Shown here: positions 10,713 through 20,384 of the stretch, piece after piece
Position numbering within the stretch: the stretch's first letter is position 1
Layout: every line of letters begins with the position of its first letter
Assembly (NCBI RefSeq): GCF_900116535.1
Contig: NZ_FPAU01000001.1
Span: 759,687-823,686 of the forward strand
Length of the DNA: 64,000 nucleotides
DNA from: Kosakonia arachidis
GTDB lineage: Bacteria; Pseudomonadota; Gammaproteobacteria; Enterobacterales; Enterobacteriaceae
Reading direction: 5' to 3'
The notes under the pieces: generated by a model
The model's input: the letters and a program-made list of their open reading frames with translations, nothing else
Told to the model about the DNA's origin: nothing
The model's database searches: none
Translations under genes and position numbers: made by a program

Positions 10713-11861
10713 ATGTCCACCTATACCCGGCCGGTGCTGCTATTGCTCTGTGGCCTGATGCTGTTGACGCTGACGATCGCGACGCTGAATACGCTCGTGC
10801 CGCTCTGGCTTGCCCATGAAAACTTACCTACCTGGCAGGTCGGTATGGTGGGGTCGTCTTATTTTAGCGGTAATTTACTCGGCACTTTATTGACCGGGCG
10901 GCTTATCCGTCGTCTGGGTTTTAACCGTAGCTATTACATTGCCTCGCTGATTTTCGCTGCTGGCTGCATTGGGTTGGGGCTGATGGTGGGCTTCTGGAGT
11001 TGGATGATTTGGCGCTTTATCGCCGGTGTCGGCTGCGCAATGATCTGGGTGGTGGTGGAAAGCGCATTAATGTGCAGTGGCACCTCCCGTAACCGTGGTC
11101 GCCTGCTGGCGGCTTATATGATGGTTTATTATGTCGGCACCGTGCTGGGACAGGTGATTGTCAGCAAATTGCCAACGGATTTGATGAGCGTGCTGCCTTT
11201 GATGACAGGCTTAGTGCTGGCGGCGATCCTGCCGCTGCTGTTTACGCGTATTGTTAATCAACAGAACGACGAGCAAGCCGTGACCTCAGTATGGCCGATG
11301 CTCCGCCTTCGCCAGGCGCGCCTGGGGGTAAATGGTTGCATTATCTCAGGGATTATTCTCGGATCATTGTATGGTCTGATGCCGCTCTATCTTTCACATC
11401 AGGGGATCAGTGATTCCGGCATCGGTTTCTGGATGGCACTGATGGTGAGCTCAGGCATTATCGGGCAGTGGCCTGTTGGTCGCCTGGCGGAGCGTTTTGG
11501 CCGGCTGCTGGTCCTGCGTGTGCAGGTGTTTGTCGTGATCATCGGTTGTATGGGAATGTTGAGTAATGCGGCGATGGCACCGGCGCTGTTTGTATTGGGA
11601 ACGGCCGGTTTTACGCTTTACCCGGTGGCAATGGCCTGGGCGTGTGAGAAAGTAGAACACCACCAGTTGGTTGCCATGAATCAGGCCCTGCTGTTGAGCT
11701 ACACCATTGGCAGCCTGCTTGGTCCGACGATGACGGCGATGCTGATGCAAAGCTATTCAGACAGTCTGCTGTTTATCATGATTGCGGGCGTATCGTTTAT
11801 CTATCTGGTGATGTTGATGCGTAAAGCGGGGCATCATCCCACTCCGGTTGCGCACGCCTGA
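10713..11861 (+). CDS. ycaD: MFS transporter YcaD, substrate unknown
   Basis: Predicted inner-membrane major facilitator superfamily transporter of 382 residues with about 12 hydrophobic helices. The first helix is [20 protein letters not shown], and characteristic loop motifs include [12 protein letters not shown] and [11 protein letters not shown]. The substrate is not known. The whole length matches E. coli YcaD but with many substitutions. Its neighbours differ from K-12: ycaC is missing upstream and ycaM, ycaN and ycaK downstream, so ycaD now converges directly on pflA through a shared terminator. Confidence 0.92.
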   Translation: MSTYTRPVLLLLCGLMLLTLTIATLNTLVPLWLAHENLPTWQVGMVGSSYFSGNLLGTLLTGRLIRRLGFNRSYYIASLIFAAGCIGLGLMVGFWSWMIWRFIAGVGCAMIWVVVESALMCSGTSRNRGRLLAAYMMVYYVGTVLGQVIVSKLPTDLMSVLPLMTGLVLAAILPLLFTRIVNQQNDEQAVTSVWPMLRLRQARLGVNGCIISGIILGSLYGLMPLYLSHQGISDSGIGFWMALMVSSGIIGQWPVGRLAERFGRLLVLRVQVFVVIIGCMGMLSNAAMAPALFVLGTAGFTLYPVAMAWACEKVEHHQLVAMNQALLLSYTIGSLLGPTMTAMLMQSYSDSLLFIMIAGVSFIYLVMLMRKAGHHPTPVAHA

Positions 11862-11890
11862 GTAACATCGGCGATGAAATAATCCGGTAT

Positions 11891-11921
11891 AAAAAAGCCA
11901 CAACGGCGTGTTGTGGCTTTT
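11891..11921. terminator. Bidirectional terminator between ycaD and pflA
   Basis: AAAAGCCACAAC and GTTGTGGCTTTT form a perfect twelve-base-pair stem around GGCGT. The plus strand gives four T and the minus strand six, so it can end both convergent transcripts. It fills most of the 82-nt spacer. Confidence 0.92.
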
Positions 11922-11943
11922 GCTGTTACTGCGGCTCAGTGGC

Positions 11944-12684
11944 TCAGTACATCACTTTATGGCCGTACTGCTCCAGAATGCCTTTGACACGTTCCATGGT
12001 CTCTTTTTTCGGTGGATGGATGCCATCAAGCTTGTACTCTTCACCCATCGCCACCCATTTGTGTTTACCCAACTCATGGTAGGGCAACAGTTCTATTTTC
12101 TCGACATTGCCCATATCACGGGTAAATTCACCGAGGCGGTGGGCTGAGTCGTCATCATCTGACCAACCCGGAACGACCACGTAGCGGATCCAGACCTTAA
12201 TATTTTTCTTCGCCAGGTACCGGGCAAACTCCAGCGTACGCTGGTTAGAAACACCGACCAGATTCTGGTGAATCTCATCGTTCATTTGTTTCAGGTCGAG
12301 CATGACCAGGTCAGTAACGTCCAGAAGCTCATCAATCACCGGATCGTAGCGGCGCACAAAGCCGTTGGTGTCGAGGCAGGTATGAATCCCTTCTTTTTTA
12401 CAGGCGCGAAACCAGTCGCGGACAAACTCCGCTTGCAGGATTGCCTCACCGCCGGATGCGGTTACGCCGCCGCCGGATGCGTTCATAAAGTGACGATAAG
12501 TCACCACGTCACTCATCAGATCTTCAACCGTGATCTCTTTACCACCGTGCGTGTCCCAGGTATCGCGGTTATGACAATAGAGGCAGCGCATCAGGCAGCC
12601 CTGGAAGAACGTAATGAAGCGGATGCCCGGGCCGTCGACCGTGCCACAGGATTCGAAGGAGTGGATGCGACCAATAACTGACAT
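11944..12684 (-). CDS. pflA: Pyruvate formate-lyase activating enzyme (radical SAM)
   Basis: Uses S-adenosylmethionine and a [4Fe-4S] cluster to abstract hydrogen from the catalytic glycine of PflB, creating the glycyl radical under anaerobic conditions. The 246-residue protein shows the radical-SAM motif C30-x3-C34-x2-C37 (GCLMRCLYC) and the family signature [13 protein letters not shown] at 12684 gives the usual [10 protein letters not shown] start; the open frame further upstream is not conserved. It lies 192 nt downstream of pflB, behind the pflB terminator, so it probably also has its own promoter, as in E. coli. Confidence 0.97.
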   Translation of the reverse strand: MSVIGRIHSFESCGTVDGPGIRFITFFQGCLMRCLYCHNRDTWDTHGGKEITVEDLMSDVVTYRHFMNASGGGVTASGGEAILQAEFVRDWFRACKKEGIHTCLDTNGFVRRYDPVIDELLDVTDLVMLDLKQMNDEIHQNLVGVSNQRTLEFARYLAKKNIKVWIRYVVVPGWSDDDDSAHRLGEFTRDMGNVEKIELLPYHELGKHKWVAMGEEYKLDGIHPPKKETMERVKGILEQYGHKVMY

Positions 12685-12810
12685 TGCGGTGTTTTCTCCA
12701 GATGCGACCCATCCGGGCCTGTGTCTACGCAATTTATTTCCTTTTGCGCTAAGTCTGTTTTGTCAGATATCCAGCAAGTATAGACCTCTGACAAAGCGGG
12801 CTCGGGTATT

Positions 12811-12838
12811 AAAAAGGCCCCACTTGCGTGGAGCCTTT
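12811..12838 (-). terminator. Intrinsic terminator after pflB
   Basis: On the minus strand AAAGGC-T-CCAC pairs with GTGG-G-GCCTTT (one G-T wobble) around GCAA and ends in a T-run. It separates focA-pflB transcripts from pflA, probably with partial read-through. Confidence 0.85.
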
Positions 12839-12876
12839 ATTGTACGCTTTTTACTTCGCGATTTCAGTCAATACCA

Positions 12877-15159
12877 TTACATGGTTTGAGTGAAAGTACG
12901 AGTAATAACGTCCTGCTGCTGTTCTTTCGTCAGGGAGTTGAAACGTACTGCATAACCTGAAACACGGATGGTCAACTGCGGATATTTTTCTGGGTTTTCC
13001 ATCGCGTCGAGCAGCATTTCACGGTTCATTACGTTCACGTTCAGATGCTGACCACCTTCGATGGACGCTTCATGATGGAAGTAACCATCCATCAGACCTG
13101 CGAGGTTGGTTTTACGCACTTCATCGTCTTTACCCAGCGCATTCGGAACGATAGAGAAGGTGTAAGAAATACCATCTTTAGCGTAAGCGAACGGCAGTTT
13201 AGCAACGGAGGTCAGAGAGGCCACAGCACCTTTCTGGTCACGGCCGTGCATCGGGTTAGCACCTGGTCCGAACGGAGCGCCAGCGCGACGGCCATCCGGG
13301 GTGTTACCGGTTTTCTTACCATACACAACGTTAGAGGTGATGGTCAGAACAGACTGCGTCGGGATAGCGTTGCGGTAAGTAGTCAGTTTCTGAATTTTCT
13401 TCATGAAACGTTCTACAAGGTCAACTGCCATATCATCGACGCGCGCGTCGTTGTTACCAAACTGCGGATATTCGCCTTCGATTTCGAAGTCGATTGCCAG
13501 ACCGTCTTCGTCACGAATCGGTTTAACTTTCGCATATTTGATAGCAGACAGGGAGTCAGCAGCAACGGACAAACCGGCGATACCACATGCCATAGTGCGA
13601 ATGACATCACGATCGTGCAGCGCCATCAGAGAGGCTTCGTAGCTGTACTTGTCGTGCATGTAGTGGATAACGTTCAGTGCAGTGACATACTGTTTAGCCA
13701 GCCAGTCCATGAAGTGATCCATACGCTCCATGACTTCGTCGAATTTCAGCACGTCGCCTTTGATAGGCTCAGATTTCGGACCAACCTGCATTTTCAGTTT
13801 TTCATCAACGCCGCCGTTGATTGCATACAGCATGGTTTTCGCGAGGTTAGCGCGAGCACCGAAGAACTGCATTTGTTTACCCACAATCATCGGGCTTACG
13901 CAACAAGCGATCGCATAGTCGTCGTTGTTGAAGTCAGGACGCATCAGGTCATCGTTCTCGTACTGCAGAGAAGACGTATCGATGGAGACTTTTGCAGCGA
14001 ATTTTTTGAAATTCAGCGGCAGTTTTTCAGACCACAGAATAGTGATGTTCGGTTCCGGAGACGGGCCCATGGTGTACAGGGTGTTCAGGAAACGGAAGCT
14101 GTTTTTGGTAACCAGTGTACGGCCGTCAACACCCATACCGCCGATAGATTCAGTTGCCCAAATCGGGTCACCGGAGAACAGTTCATCATACTCAGGAGTA
14201 CGCAGGAAGCGAACCATACGCAGTTTCATGACCAGGTGGTCAATCATTTCCTGCGCGTCTTTTTCAGTGATTTTGCCGGCTTTCAGGTCGCGTTCGATGT
14301 AAGCATCCAGGAAGGTGGATACGCGCCCGAAGGACATTGCAGCACCGTTCTGAGATTTAACCGCAGCCAGGTAACCGAAGTAGGTCCACTGGATTGCTTC
14401 CTTAGCGTTAGTTGCCGGAGCGGAGATATCGCAGCCGTATTTAGCTGCCATCTCTTTGATCTGACCCAGCGCACGATGCTGTTCAGCGATTTCTTCACGC
14501 AGACGGATAGTGGCTTCCAGATTTACGCCGTTTTCCAGATCGGATTGCAGAGAAAGGAATTGGGCGTATTTGTCTTTCAGCAGGAAGTCGATACCGTACA
14601 GTGCAATGCGACGGTAGTCACCGATGATACGACCACGGCCGTAAGCATCCGGCAGACCAGTCAGAATACCGGATTTACGGCAATTCAGAATGTCTTTGGT
14701 ATAAACATCGAATACACCCTGGTTATGGGTTTTGCGGTATTCGGTGAAGATTTTTTTCAGCATCGGGTCCAGTTCGCGATTGTACGCTTTGCAGGAACCT
14801 TCAACCATTTTGATGCCGCCAAACGGGATGATAGCGCGTTTCAGCGGAGCTTCAGTTTGCAGACCAACGATTTTCTCAAGCGCTTTATTGATGTAGCCAG
14901 CATCGTGAGAAGTAATAGTGGAAGCAACAGAGGTGTCAAAATCAACTGGCGCGTGAGTGCGGTTTTCCAGTTTAACCCCTTCCATGACTTTGTCCCACAG
15001 GGCGGTGGTCGCGTCAGTAGCGCCAGCCAGGAAGGATTCGTCGCCTTCATATGGGGTGTAGTTTTTCTGGATAAAGTCACGTACGTTGACTTCTTTCTGC
15101 CAGTCACCTTTTGCAAAACCTTCCCAGGCTGTGGCTAATTTTTCATTAAGCTCGGACAT
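12877..15159 (-). CDS. pflB: Pyruvate formate-lyase 1, glycyl radical enzyme
   Basis: Converts pyruvate and CoA to acetyl-CoA and formate during fermentation and anaerobic respiration. The 760 residues equal the E. coli length. The catalytic neighbouring cysteines are C419 and C420 (in IACCVSP) and the radical-bearing glycine is G735 (in RVSGYAVRF), counting the initiator Met. It lies 51 nt downstream of focA on the same strand, and both are expected to be induced from the FNR-dependent promoter upstream of focA. The sequence is among the most conserved in the window. Confidence 0.98.
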   Translation of the reverse strand: MSELNEKLATAWEGFAKGDWQKEVNVRDFIQKNYTPYEGDESFLAGATDATTALWDKVMEGVKLENRTHAPVDFDTSVASTITSHDAGYINKALEKIVGLQTEAPLKRAIIPFGGIKMVEGSCKAYNRELDPMLKKIFTEYRKTHNQGVFDVYTKDILNCRKSGILTGLPDAYGRGRIIGDYRRIALYGIDFLLKDKYAQFLSLQSDLENGVNLEATIRLREEIAEQHRALGQIKEMAAKYGCDISAPATNAKEAIQWTYFGYLAAVKSQNGAAMSFGRVSTFLDAYIERDLKAGKITEKDAQEMIDHLVMKLRMVRFLRTPEYDELFSGDPIWATESIGGMGVDGRTLVTKNSFRFLNTLYTMGPSPEPNITILWSEKLPLNFKKFAAKVSIDTSSLQYENDDLMRPDFNNDDYAIACCVSPMIVGKQMQFFGARANLAKTMLYAINGGVDEKLKMQVGPKSEPIKGDVLKFDEVMERMDHFMDWLAKQYVTALNVIHYMHDKYSYEASLMALHDRDVIRTMACGIAGLSVAADSLSAIKYAKVKPIRDEDGLAIDFEIEGEYPQFGNNDARVDDMAVDLVERFMKKIQKLTTYRNAIPTQSVLTITSNVVYGKKTGNTPDGRRAGAPFGPGANPMHGRDQKGAVASLTSVAKLPFAYAKDGISYTFSIVPNALGKDDEVRKTNLAGLMDGYFHHEASIEGGQHLNVNVMNREMLLDAMENPEKYPQLTIRVSGYAVRFNSLTKEQQQDVITRTFTQTM

Positions 15160-15210
15160 GTAACACCTACCTTCTTAAGTGGATTTTTTATTTACTGCCT
15201 GAAACAACCA

Positions 15211-16068
15211 TTAATGATGATCGTTGCCACGCAGGTAAATGACCCAGTATGTCAACCCGACTAATAACCCACCACCTATGATATTCCCGATTGTTACCGG
15301 AATAAGGTTATCGATGATGAAATTCGTAATAGTCAGATGAGAAAAACTTTCCGGGCTGGAACCAACTGCGGTCCAGAACTCCGGGCTAGCAAAGCTACGG
15401 ATTACGACACCCATAGGGATCATAAACATGTTTGCGATACTGTGCTCAAAACCGCTGGCAACAAACATGGCCACCGGCAGCACCATAATCAGCGCTTTAT
15501 CTGTCAGACTGCGACCTGAGTAGCTCATCCATACGGCCAGGCAGACCATCAGGTTCGCCAAAATACCCAGTGCGACAGCTTCAACAAAAGTATGGTGCAG
15601 TTTGTGGTCAGCTGTTTGCAGAACATTTAAGCCCCAGCCGCCATTTGCTACCATATATTCCCCGGATAACCACATCAGCAGCACGAACAGTAGCGCACCA
15701 ATCAGGTTACCGATATAGACGTTTACCCAGTTACGAGCCAACTGGCCCCAGGTAATACGTCCACTGGCTTTTGCCACCACAATCAACACAGTTGATGTGA
15801 AAAGGTCTGCGCCGCAGATGACGCAAAGAATTAACCCTAATGAGAAGCATATCCCACCAATCAGTTTAGCCATGCCAAATGGCATTGATGCTGTCCCTGT
15901 GGTGGCAGTAATGTAAAAAACAAACGCGATGGAGATAAAGACACCTGCTGTAATCGCCAAAAAAAAGGTTGTCAGCGGTTTCTTCGTTGCTTTGTAGACA
16001 CCTGCTTCTTCGGCAACTTTGGCCATCGCAGCTGGAAGTATTAGATCAAAAGGGTTGTCAGCTTTCAC
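15211..16068 (-). CDS. focA: Formate channel FocA
   Basis: Pentameric inner-membrane channel moving formate out of, and at low pH back into, the cell. The 285-residue product has six transmembrane helices of the formate/nitrite transporter family, with the motif FSLGLILCVICGADLFTS and the helix-breaking region around GLNVLQTADHK. A GTG at 16066-16068 gives the family start VKADNPFDL, read as Met. The open frame continues upstream through the promoter and is not coding there. The hydrophilic N-terminus is the segment known to interact with PflB. It is first gene of focA-pflB. Confidence 0.96.
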   Translation of the reverse strand: MKADNPFDLILPAAMAKVAEEAGVYKATKKPLTTFFLAITAGVFISIAFVFYITATTGTASMPFGMAKLIGGICFSLGLILCVICGADLFTSTVLIVVAKASGRITWGQLARNWVNVYIGNLIGALLFVLLMWLSGEYMVANGGWGLNVLQTADHKLHHTFVEAVALGILANLMVCLAVWMSYSGRSLTDKALIMVLPVAMFVASGFEHSIANMFMIPMGVVIRSFASPEFWTAVGSSPESFSHLTITNFIIDNLIPVTIGNIIGGGLLVGLTYWVIYLRGNDHH

Positions 16069-16100
16069 ACTAACTCTCTCTTTATTAAGTCGGCGACGAG

Positions 16101-16142
16101 ATACTAACAAAGCATTATAGAAGAGAATTTGATATGGATCAT
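16101..16142 (-). promoter_or_regulatory. FNR-type promoter for focA-pflB
   Basis: Read on the minus strand, ATGAT-CCAT-ATCAA (16129-16142) matches the FNR dyad at nine of ten positions. Placing it at -41.5 predicts a start at about 16094 and a -10 hexamer at 16101-16106, where TAGTAT is found, a good fit. The rest of the 405-nt space between focA and ycaO is AT-rich. Apart from this promoter and the ycaO terminator I see no coding sequence in it. E. coli has several pfl promoters here. Confidence 0.8.
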
Positions 16143-16396
16143 ATCTCGCCTGGCTTATAGGACCGCAAAGTGCGTGGTTTTTCAGCAAATGCGGAGTAAC
16201 TTATTGATTATCAAAATAAAAATAAATTTTAAAAGTTATAAAATGAGTTGATTGTTTTTATGAAGCCTCCGAAAAATCGTTAATTAAAATGGGGTAGTTG
16301 CCATGAGAAGTAACAATATTAGTCCGCAGGTAATAATACCATTTACCCATATTTAACTTAATTATTACAACTGGCTGACATTGCAAGAATATAAAT

Positions 16397-16420
16397 AAAA
16401 AGGGGCAATAAAATTGCCCC
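16397..16420 (-). terminator. Intrinsic terminator after ycaO
   Basis: GGGGCAAT and ATTGCCCC form an eight-base-pair stem around AAA. On the minus strand it is followed by five T. It lies 54 nt downstream of the ycaO stop. Confidence 0.9.
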
Positions 16421-16473
16421 GTAATATAGCGTAGACCTGCGATGAAGCCTACATATTGTCGTACTACTTGTCG

Positions 16474-18234
16474 TTATTTCGCCCAAAATGCCGCTTTGGC
16501 GCGTTGTAACTTTTCGTAAGCCGCTAACAGAGCCTGATGCGCCGGGAATGCCTGCAGGGTACCGTCTGCTGGTTGCAGGCCATAGAACGGCGCTTCACCG
16601 CTCAACGCGGCGCTGGCTGCTTCAACTGTCTGCGCGCCATACATGCGTACGAATGCATTCAGATATTGTAGCGGCTCGCGATCCTCTTCCTGCGCCAGCA
16701 ACAGTAGCGTTTGCAGACAGCGGTAGTAGTTGGCGCGCTCTGCGCTGAAGATCGACGCGTTGAATTCCATGGTCCATTCGGTCCAGGCCAGAGCCTGATC
16801 CATATCGCCGCCAGCCAGCGCCAGCATTGCTTTTAACTCGCCAATGCGCAGGGTGTACCAGCCATTATCTTTACCGGTCGCCAGACCAAGCAGTTCGCGA
16901 ACGCGGGTAAAATCATCGTGACCTTCGTCGTCCAGTTGGGCGATAAGGTTGAGGTACTCCTCTTTCTCCCACTCGCTGCCCGGTAGTGACAGGATAGTTT
17001 CGCGCAGATGGCTGCCCATGGTGTTATTCGCCAGCCACAGATCTTCTGCCGGATAAATATCGGACATGCCCGGCACCAGAATACGACAGGCGTACACGCC
17101 AAGGTGCTCGTAATCGGCGATATAAACCTCTTTATCCTCCGCATCGAAGATGGCCATCAGCGTGGCGAACTCTTCTTCAGTGGTCCCTGCGAAGCTCCAG
17201 TCAACAAACGGATAATTCGCATCCTGCTTAAACAGATCCCATGAGATCAAACCGCTGGAATCGATAAAGTGAGTTTCGAGGTTAGCGTGTTCAGCCACTT
17301 CTTCATCATCAAAGGTCGGCGGGGTAAAGACATCGAGATCTTTCAGACCGCGTCCCTGTAACAGTTCGGTGACTGTACGTTCCAGCGCAACGCCAAAATC
17401 CGGGTGTGCACCAAAGGAGGCAAAACAGGTGCCATTTGCCGGATTGAACAGCACAACGCAGATCACGGGATATTTACCGCCCAGCGAGCCATCGTAGGCG
17501 AAAATCGGGAAGCCCTCGGCCTCCAGTTTAGCAATGGCTTCCACCACACCAGGATAGCGGGCCAGTACTTCCTCTGGGATTTCCGGCAGGCTAATGCTCT
17601 CTGCAATAATACGGTTTTTAATATGGCGCTCGAACACCTCAGATAGACCCTGTACGCGGGCTTCGTTGCGGGTATTACCGGCAGACATGCCGTTGGAAAC
17701 ATAGAGGTTGCCGACGATGTTCATCGGAATATAGACCGTCTGCTCATCAGACTGGCGGGTAAACGGCAGGGCGCAGATACCACGCTCATCATTACCGGAT
17801 TGCAGATCGACCAGCATCCCGGCGGTCAGCTCACCCTGTGGATCGTAGAATGCACGTAAACGAGCATCAAGGATCCCCTCGGGCAGCGAGTCATCTTCCG
17901 CCAGCGGGAACCACTTTTCGTTCGGGTAGTGAACAAATGGGCCTTGTGCGATGGCATCGCCCAGCCAGAAGTCTGCGAAGAAGTAGTTGGTAGAAAGACG
18001 TTCGAAGTACTCGCCCAGCGCAGAGGCAAGCGCAGCCTTTTTCGTTGCGCCTTTACCGTTCGTGAAGCATAACGCGCACTCTTTATCGCGAATATGCACG
18101 GACCAGACGTTTGGTACCGGATTCAGCCATGAGGCTTCTTCAATGTGAAAACCGAGGTCGGTGAGCTTTTGCTGGAAGCGGGCGATGGAGTCTTCCAGTG
18201 CGGCGTCTTTACCGGGAATAAATGTTTGAGTCAT
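16474..18234 (-). CDS. ycaO: YcaO, ATP-dependent YcaO-family protein (RimO partner)
   Basis: Founding member of the YcaO superfamily, whose other members activate peptide amides with ATP to make azolines or thioamides. The E. coli protein has no established peptide substrate and is reported to promote RimO-dependent beta-methylthiolation of ribosomal protein S12. The product has 586 residues. The N-terminal two-thirds is the YcaO ATPase domain (EARVQGLSEVFER and ALERTVTELLQGRG segments) and the C-terminal third is an alpha-helical TPR-like region ending in AFWAK. The start at 18234 (MTQTFIPGKD) is conserved; a further 53 in-frame codons upstream cross the divergent ycaP promoter region and are rejected. 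No precursor-peptide gene is seen beside it. Confidence 0.95.
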   Translation of the reverse strand: MTQTFIPGKDAALEDSIARFQQKLTDLGFHIEEASWLNPVPNVWSVHIRDKECALCFTNGKGATKKAALASALGEYFERLSTNYFFADFWLGDAIAQGPFVHYPNEKWFPLAEDDSLPEGILDARLRAFYDPQGELTAGMLVDLQSGNDERGICALPFTRQSDEQTVYIPMNIVGNLYVSNGMSAGNTRNEARVQGLSEVFERHIKNRIIAESISLPEIPEEVLARYPGVVEAIAKLEAEGFPIFAYDGSLGGKYPVICVVLFNPANGTCFASFGAHPDFGVALERTVTELLQGRGLKDLDVFTPPTFDDEEVAEHANLETHFIDSSGLISWDLFKQDANYPFVDWSFAGTTEEEFATLMAIFDAEDKEVYIADYEHLGVYACRILVPGMSDIYPAEDLWLANNTMGSHLRETILSLPGSEWEKEEYLNLIAQLDDEGHDDFTRVRELLGLATGKDNGWYTLRIGELKAMLALAGGDMDQALAWTEWTMEFNASIFSAERANYYRCLQTLLLLAQEEDREPLQYLNAFVRMYGAQTVEAASAALSGEAPFYGLQPADGTLQAFPAHQALLAAYEKLQRAKAAFWAK

Positions 18235-18372
18235 GGCGGTCACTTTTTTCGTACGTAAAGCGCGCAATGATACGGGTTTTGCGTGACAGGCGCTATCTTC
18301 CGCGTCTGCCCGGCGAAAATAAAACAGCGGTCTATGCTTAGGGAAAGTCACCGCCTGTTCACGGATGGAAAA

Positions 18373-19065
18373 ATGAAAGCGTTCGACCTTCATCGCATGG
18401 TACTGGATAAAGTTCCCTTCGAATTTTTGTGGGAAGTGGCACTGCGTAGCCTCTATACCTTCGTTTTAGTCTTTTTATTCCTCAAGATCACTGGCAGACG
18501 TGGTGTACGGCAAATGTCGCTGTTCGAAGTCCTCATTATCCTGACGCTGGGCTCAGCTGCGGGAGATGTGGCTTTCTATGACGACGTTCCAATGCTACCT
18601 GTGCTGGTGGTTTTTATTACGCTGGCGGTGCTTTACCGTCTGGTGATGTGGCTGATGTCCCACAGCGAAAGGCTGGAAGATCTGCTGGAAGGCAAACCGA
18701 TTGTCATTGTTGAGAACGGTGAGCTTGCATGGGAAAAATTGCATGAAGAGAATATGACTGAATTTGAGTTTTTCATGGAATTGCGCGGCCAGAGCATAGA
18801 ACATCTTGGGCAGATTCGGCTGGCTATTATGGAGAACAACGGGCAAATCAGCGTCTACTACTTCCCCGATAAAGAGGTTAAACCCGGGCTCTGTATTCTG
18901 CCGGAAGGATGCAGTGAGCGGTATACCTCGGTACCTGAAACGGGCGATTACGTTTGCGTCCGTTGCAGTAAAATTGTCGCTCTGGAGGCAGGCGAAAAGC
19001 GATCCTGTGCGCGCTGTGCAAATCCGGAATGGTCGAAGGCCAGTCGGGCAATTCGGGTGACATAA
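18373..19065 (+). CDS. ycaP: DUF421 membrane protein YcaP
   Basis: Inner-membrane protein of unknown function, 230 residues. Two or three hydrophobic helices occupy the first 100 residues (LYTFVLVFLFLKITGRRG, VLIILTLGSAAGDVAF, VLVVFITLAVLYRL), followed by a soluble DUF421 domain. The C-terminus has two Cys-x2-Cys pairs (CVRC, CARC) about 20 residues apart that look like a zinc ribbon. ATG 18373 gives the conserved MKAFDLHRM start, preceded by GGATGGAAAA; the frame is open upstream but not conserved. It is divergent from ycaO over a 138-nt spacer that must hold both promoters. Confidence 0.9.
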   Translation: MKAFDLHRMVLDKVPFEFLWEVALRSLYTFVLVFLFLKITGRRGVRQMSLFEVLIILTLGSAAGDVAFYDDVPMLPVLVVFITLAVLYRLVMWLMSHSERLEDLLEGKPIVIVENGELAWEKLHEENMTEFEFFMELRGQSIEHLGQIRLAIMENNGQISVYYFPDKEVKPGLCILPEGCSERYTSVPETGDYVCVRCSKIVALEAGEKRSCARCANPEWSKASRAIRVT

Positions 19066-19157
19066 CAGGTTTTTTATCGGGCCCGGCTCGGCTGTGCAAA
19101 ACATTCTGCTATGTGACTGAGCGCACATTTCCCCCCGCGCGGCTATTACCCATTGCG

Positions 19158-19170
19158 GCGCGTGACGCGC
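19158..19170. other. GC-rich 13-bp dyad upstream of serC
   Basis: GCGCGT-G-ACGCGC is a perfect inverted repeat 58 nt before serC, embedded in ATTGCG...GCAAT flanks. No T-run follows, so it is not a terminator of ycaP. It may be an operator or leader stem of serC-aroA. The function is unknown. Confidence 0.45.
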
Positions 19171-19227
19171 AATGATAAAACCGATGTCACAGGAATAACT
19201 TATTGCTTTTTAGCGTGGTGAGGGGAA

Positions 19228-20316
19228 ATGACTCAGGTCTTCAATTTTAGTTCTGGCCCGGCAGTATTACCGGCGGATGTGCTCAAACAGGCGCAACAAG
19301 AATTGTGCGACTGGCAAGGTCTTGGCACTTCGGTGATGGAAATTAGCCATCGTAGTAAAGAGTTTATCCATGTGGCTGAAGAGGCGGAGAAGGACTTTCG
19401 CGATCTGCTGGGCATCCCCTCCAACTATAAGGTTTTGTTCTGTCACGGCGGCGGTCGCGGTCAGTTTGCTGGTATTCCGCTAAATTTGCTGGGTGATAAA
19501 ACAACCGCTGATTATGTTGATGCCGGTTACTGGGCGGCAAGTGCGGTCAAAGAAGCGAAAAAATACTGCATTCCACACGTTATTGACGCGAAAATCACTG
19601 TTGATGGCCTGCGTGCTGTGAAGCCGATGAGCGAATGGCAACTTAGCAAAAACGCGGCTTACCTCCACTACTGCCCGAACGAAACGATTGATGGCATTGC
19701 GATCGATGAAACACCTGCGTTCGCCAATGATGTGGTAGTGACGGCTGATTTCTCTTCAACCATCCTGTCGCGTGAAATTGATGTCAGCCGTTTTGGTGTG
19801 ATTTATGCGGGCGCGCAGAAAAATATCGGTCCGGCAGGTTTAACGTTGGTGATTGTACGTGAAGATCTGCTGGGCAAAGCTCATGTGGCCTGTCCGTCTA
19901 TCCTCGACTACAGCGTGCTGAATGAAAACGACTCTATGTTCAACACGCCGCCGACGTTTGCCTGGTATCTCTCAGGGCTGGTGTTTAAATGGCTGAAAAA
20001 ACAGGGTGGCGTCGCCGCAATGGAGAAAGTCAACCAGCAAAAAAGTGAACTGTTGTATGGTGTAATCGACCGCAGTGATTTTTATCGCAACGATGTGGCG
20101 AAGTCTAATCGTTCGCGCATGAACATTCCGTTCCAGTTGGCGGACAGCGCGCTGGACAAACTCTTCCTTGAAGAGTCATTCGCTGCGGGTCTGCACGCGC
20201 TGAAAGGCCACCGTGTCGTTGGTGGTATGCGCGCCTCAATTTATAATGCGATGCCGCTGGCTGGCGTACAGGCGCTGACCGACTTTATGGTTGACTTCGA
20301 ACGTCGCCACGGTTAA
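19228..20316 (+). CDS. serC: Phosphoserine / phosphohydroxythreonine aminotransferase
   Basis: PLP enzyme needed for serine synthesis (3-phosphohydroxypyruvate to phosphoserine) and for pyridoxal 5'-phosphate synthesis. The 362-residue protein has the PLP-binding lysine at K198 in the segment [10 protein letters not shown] and the class V aminotransferase fold signatures ([17 protein letters not shown]). ATG 19228 has a GAGGGG ribosome site. aroA follows 68 nt later beyond an intercistronic hairpin, the classic serC-aroA operon linking serine and aromatic amino acid supply. Confidence 0.98.
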   Translation: MTQVFNFSSGPAVLPADVLKQAQQELCDWQGLGTSVMEISHRSKEFIHVAEEAEKDFRDLLGIPSNYKVLFCHGGGRGQFAGIPLNLLGDKTTADYVDAGYWAASAVKEAKKYCIPHVIDAKITVDGLRAVKPMSEWQLSKNAAYLHYCPNETIDGIAIDETPAFANDVVVTADFSSTILSREIDVSRFGVIYAGAQKNIGPAGLTLVIVREDLLGKAHVACPSILDYSVLNENDSMFNTPPTFAWYLSGLVFKWLKKQGGVAAMEKVNQQKSELLYGVIDRSDFYRNDVAKSNRSRMNIPFQLADSALDKLFLEESFAAGLHALKGHRVVGGMRASIYNAMPLAGVQALTDFMVDFERRHG

Positions 20317-20333
20317 TTGCTGTAGTCTGTATT

Positions 20334-20358
20334 CCCCGCAGTCGCACTGCGGGGTTTT
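20334..20358 (+). terminator. Intercistronic terminator/attenuator between serC and aroA
   Basis: CCCCGCAGT and ACTGCGGGG form a perfect nine-base-pair stem around CGC, followed by TTTTATTTT. It is strong enough to lower aroA expression relative to serC, as known for E. coli and Salmonella. Confidence 0.9.
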
Positions 20359-20384
20359 ATTTTGTCTGTTGAGAGTAAAGTTTC

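Noticed and set aside
13045-15138. Long uninterrupted plus-strand frame (697 codons) antisense to pflB
   Set aside because: It mirrors the codon bias of a highly expressed gene; the translation has no recognisable domain and no ribosome site, while pflB on the other strand is certain.
16205-16215. TTGATTATCAA as a second FNR site upstream of focA
   Set aside because: The half-sites are separated by one base and not four, so it does not fit the FNR dyad.
18235-18393. N-terminal extension of YcaO by 53 codons
   Set aside because: Not conserved, overlaps the start of divergent ycaP, and the MTQTFIPGKD start is the family start.
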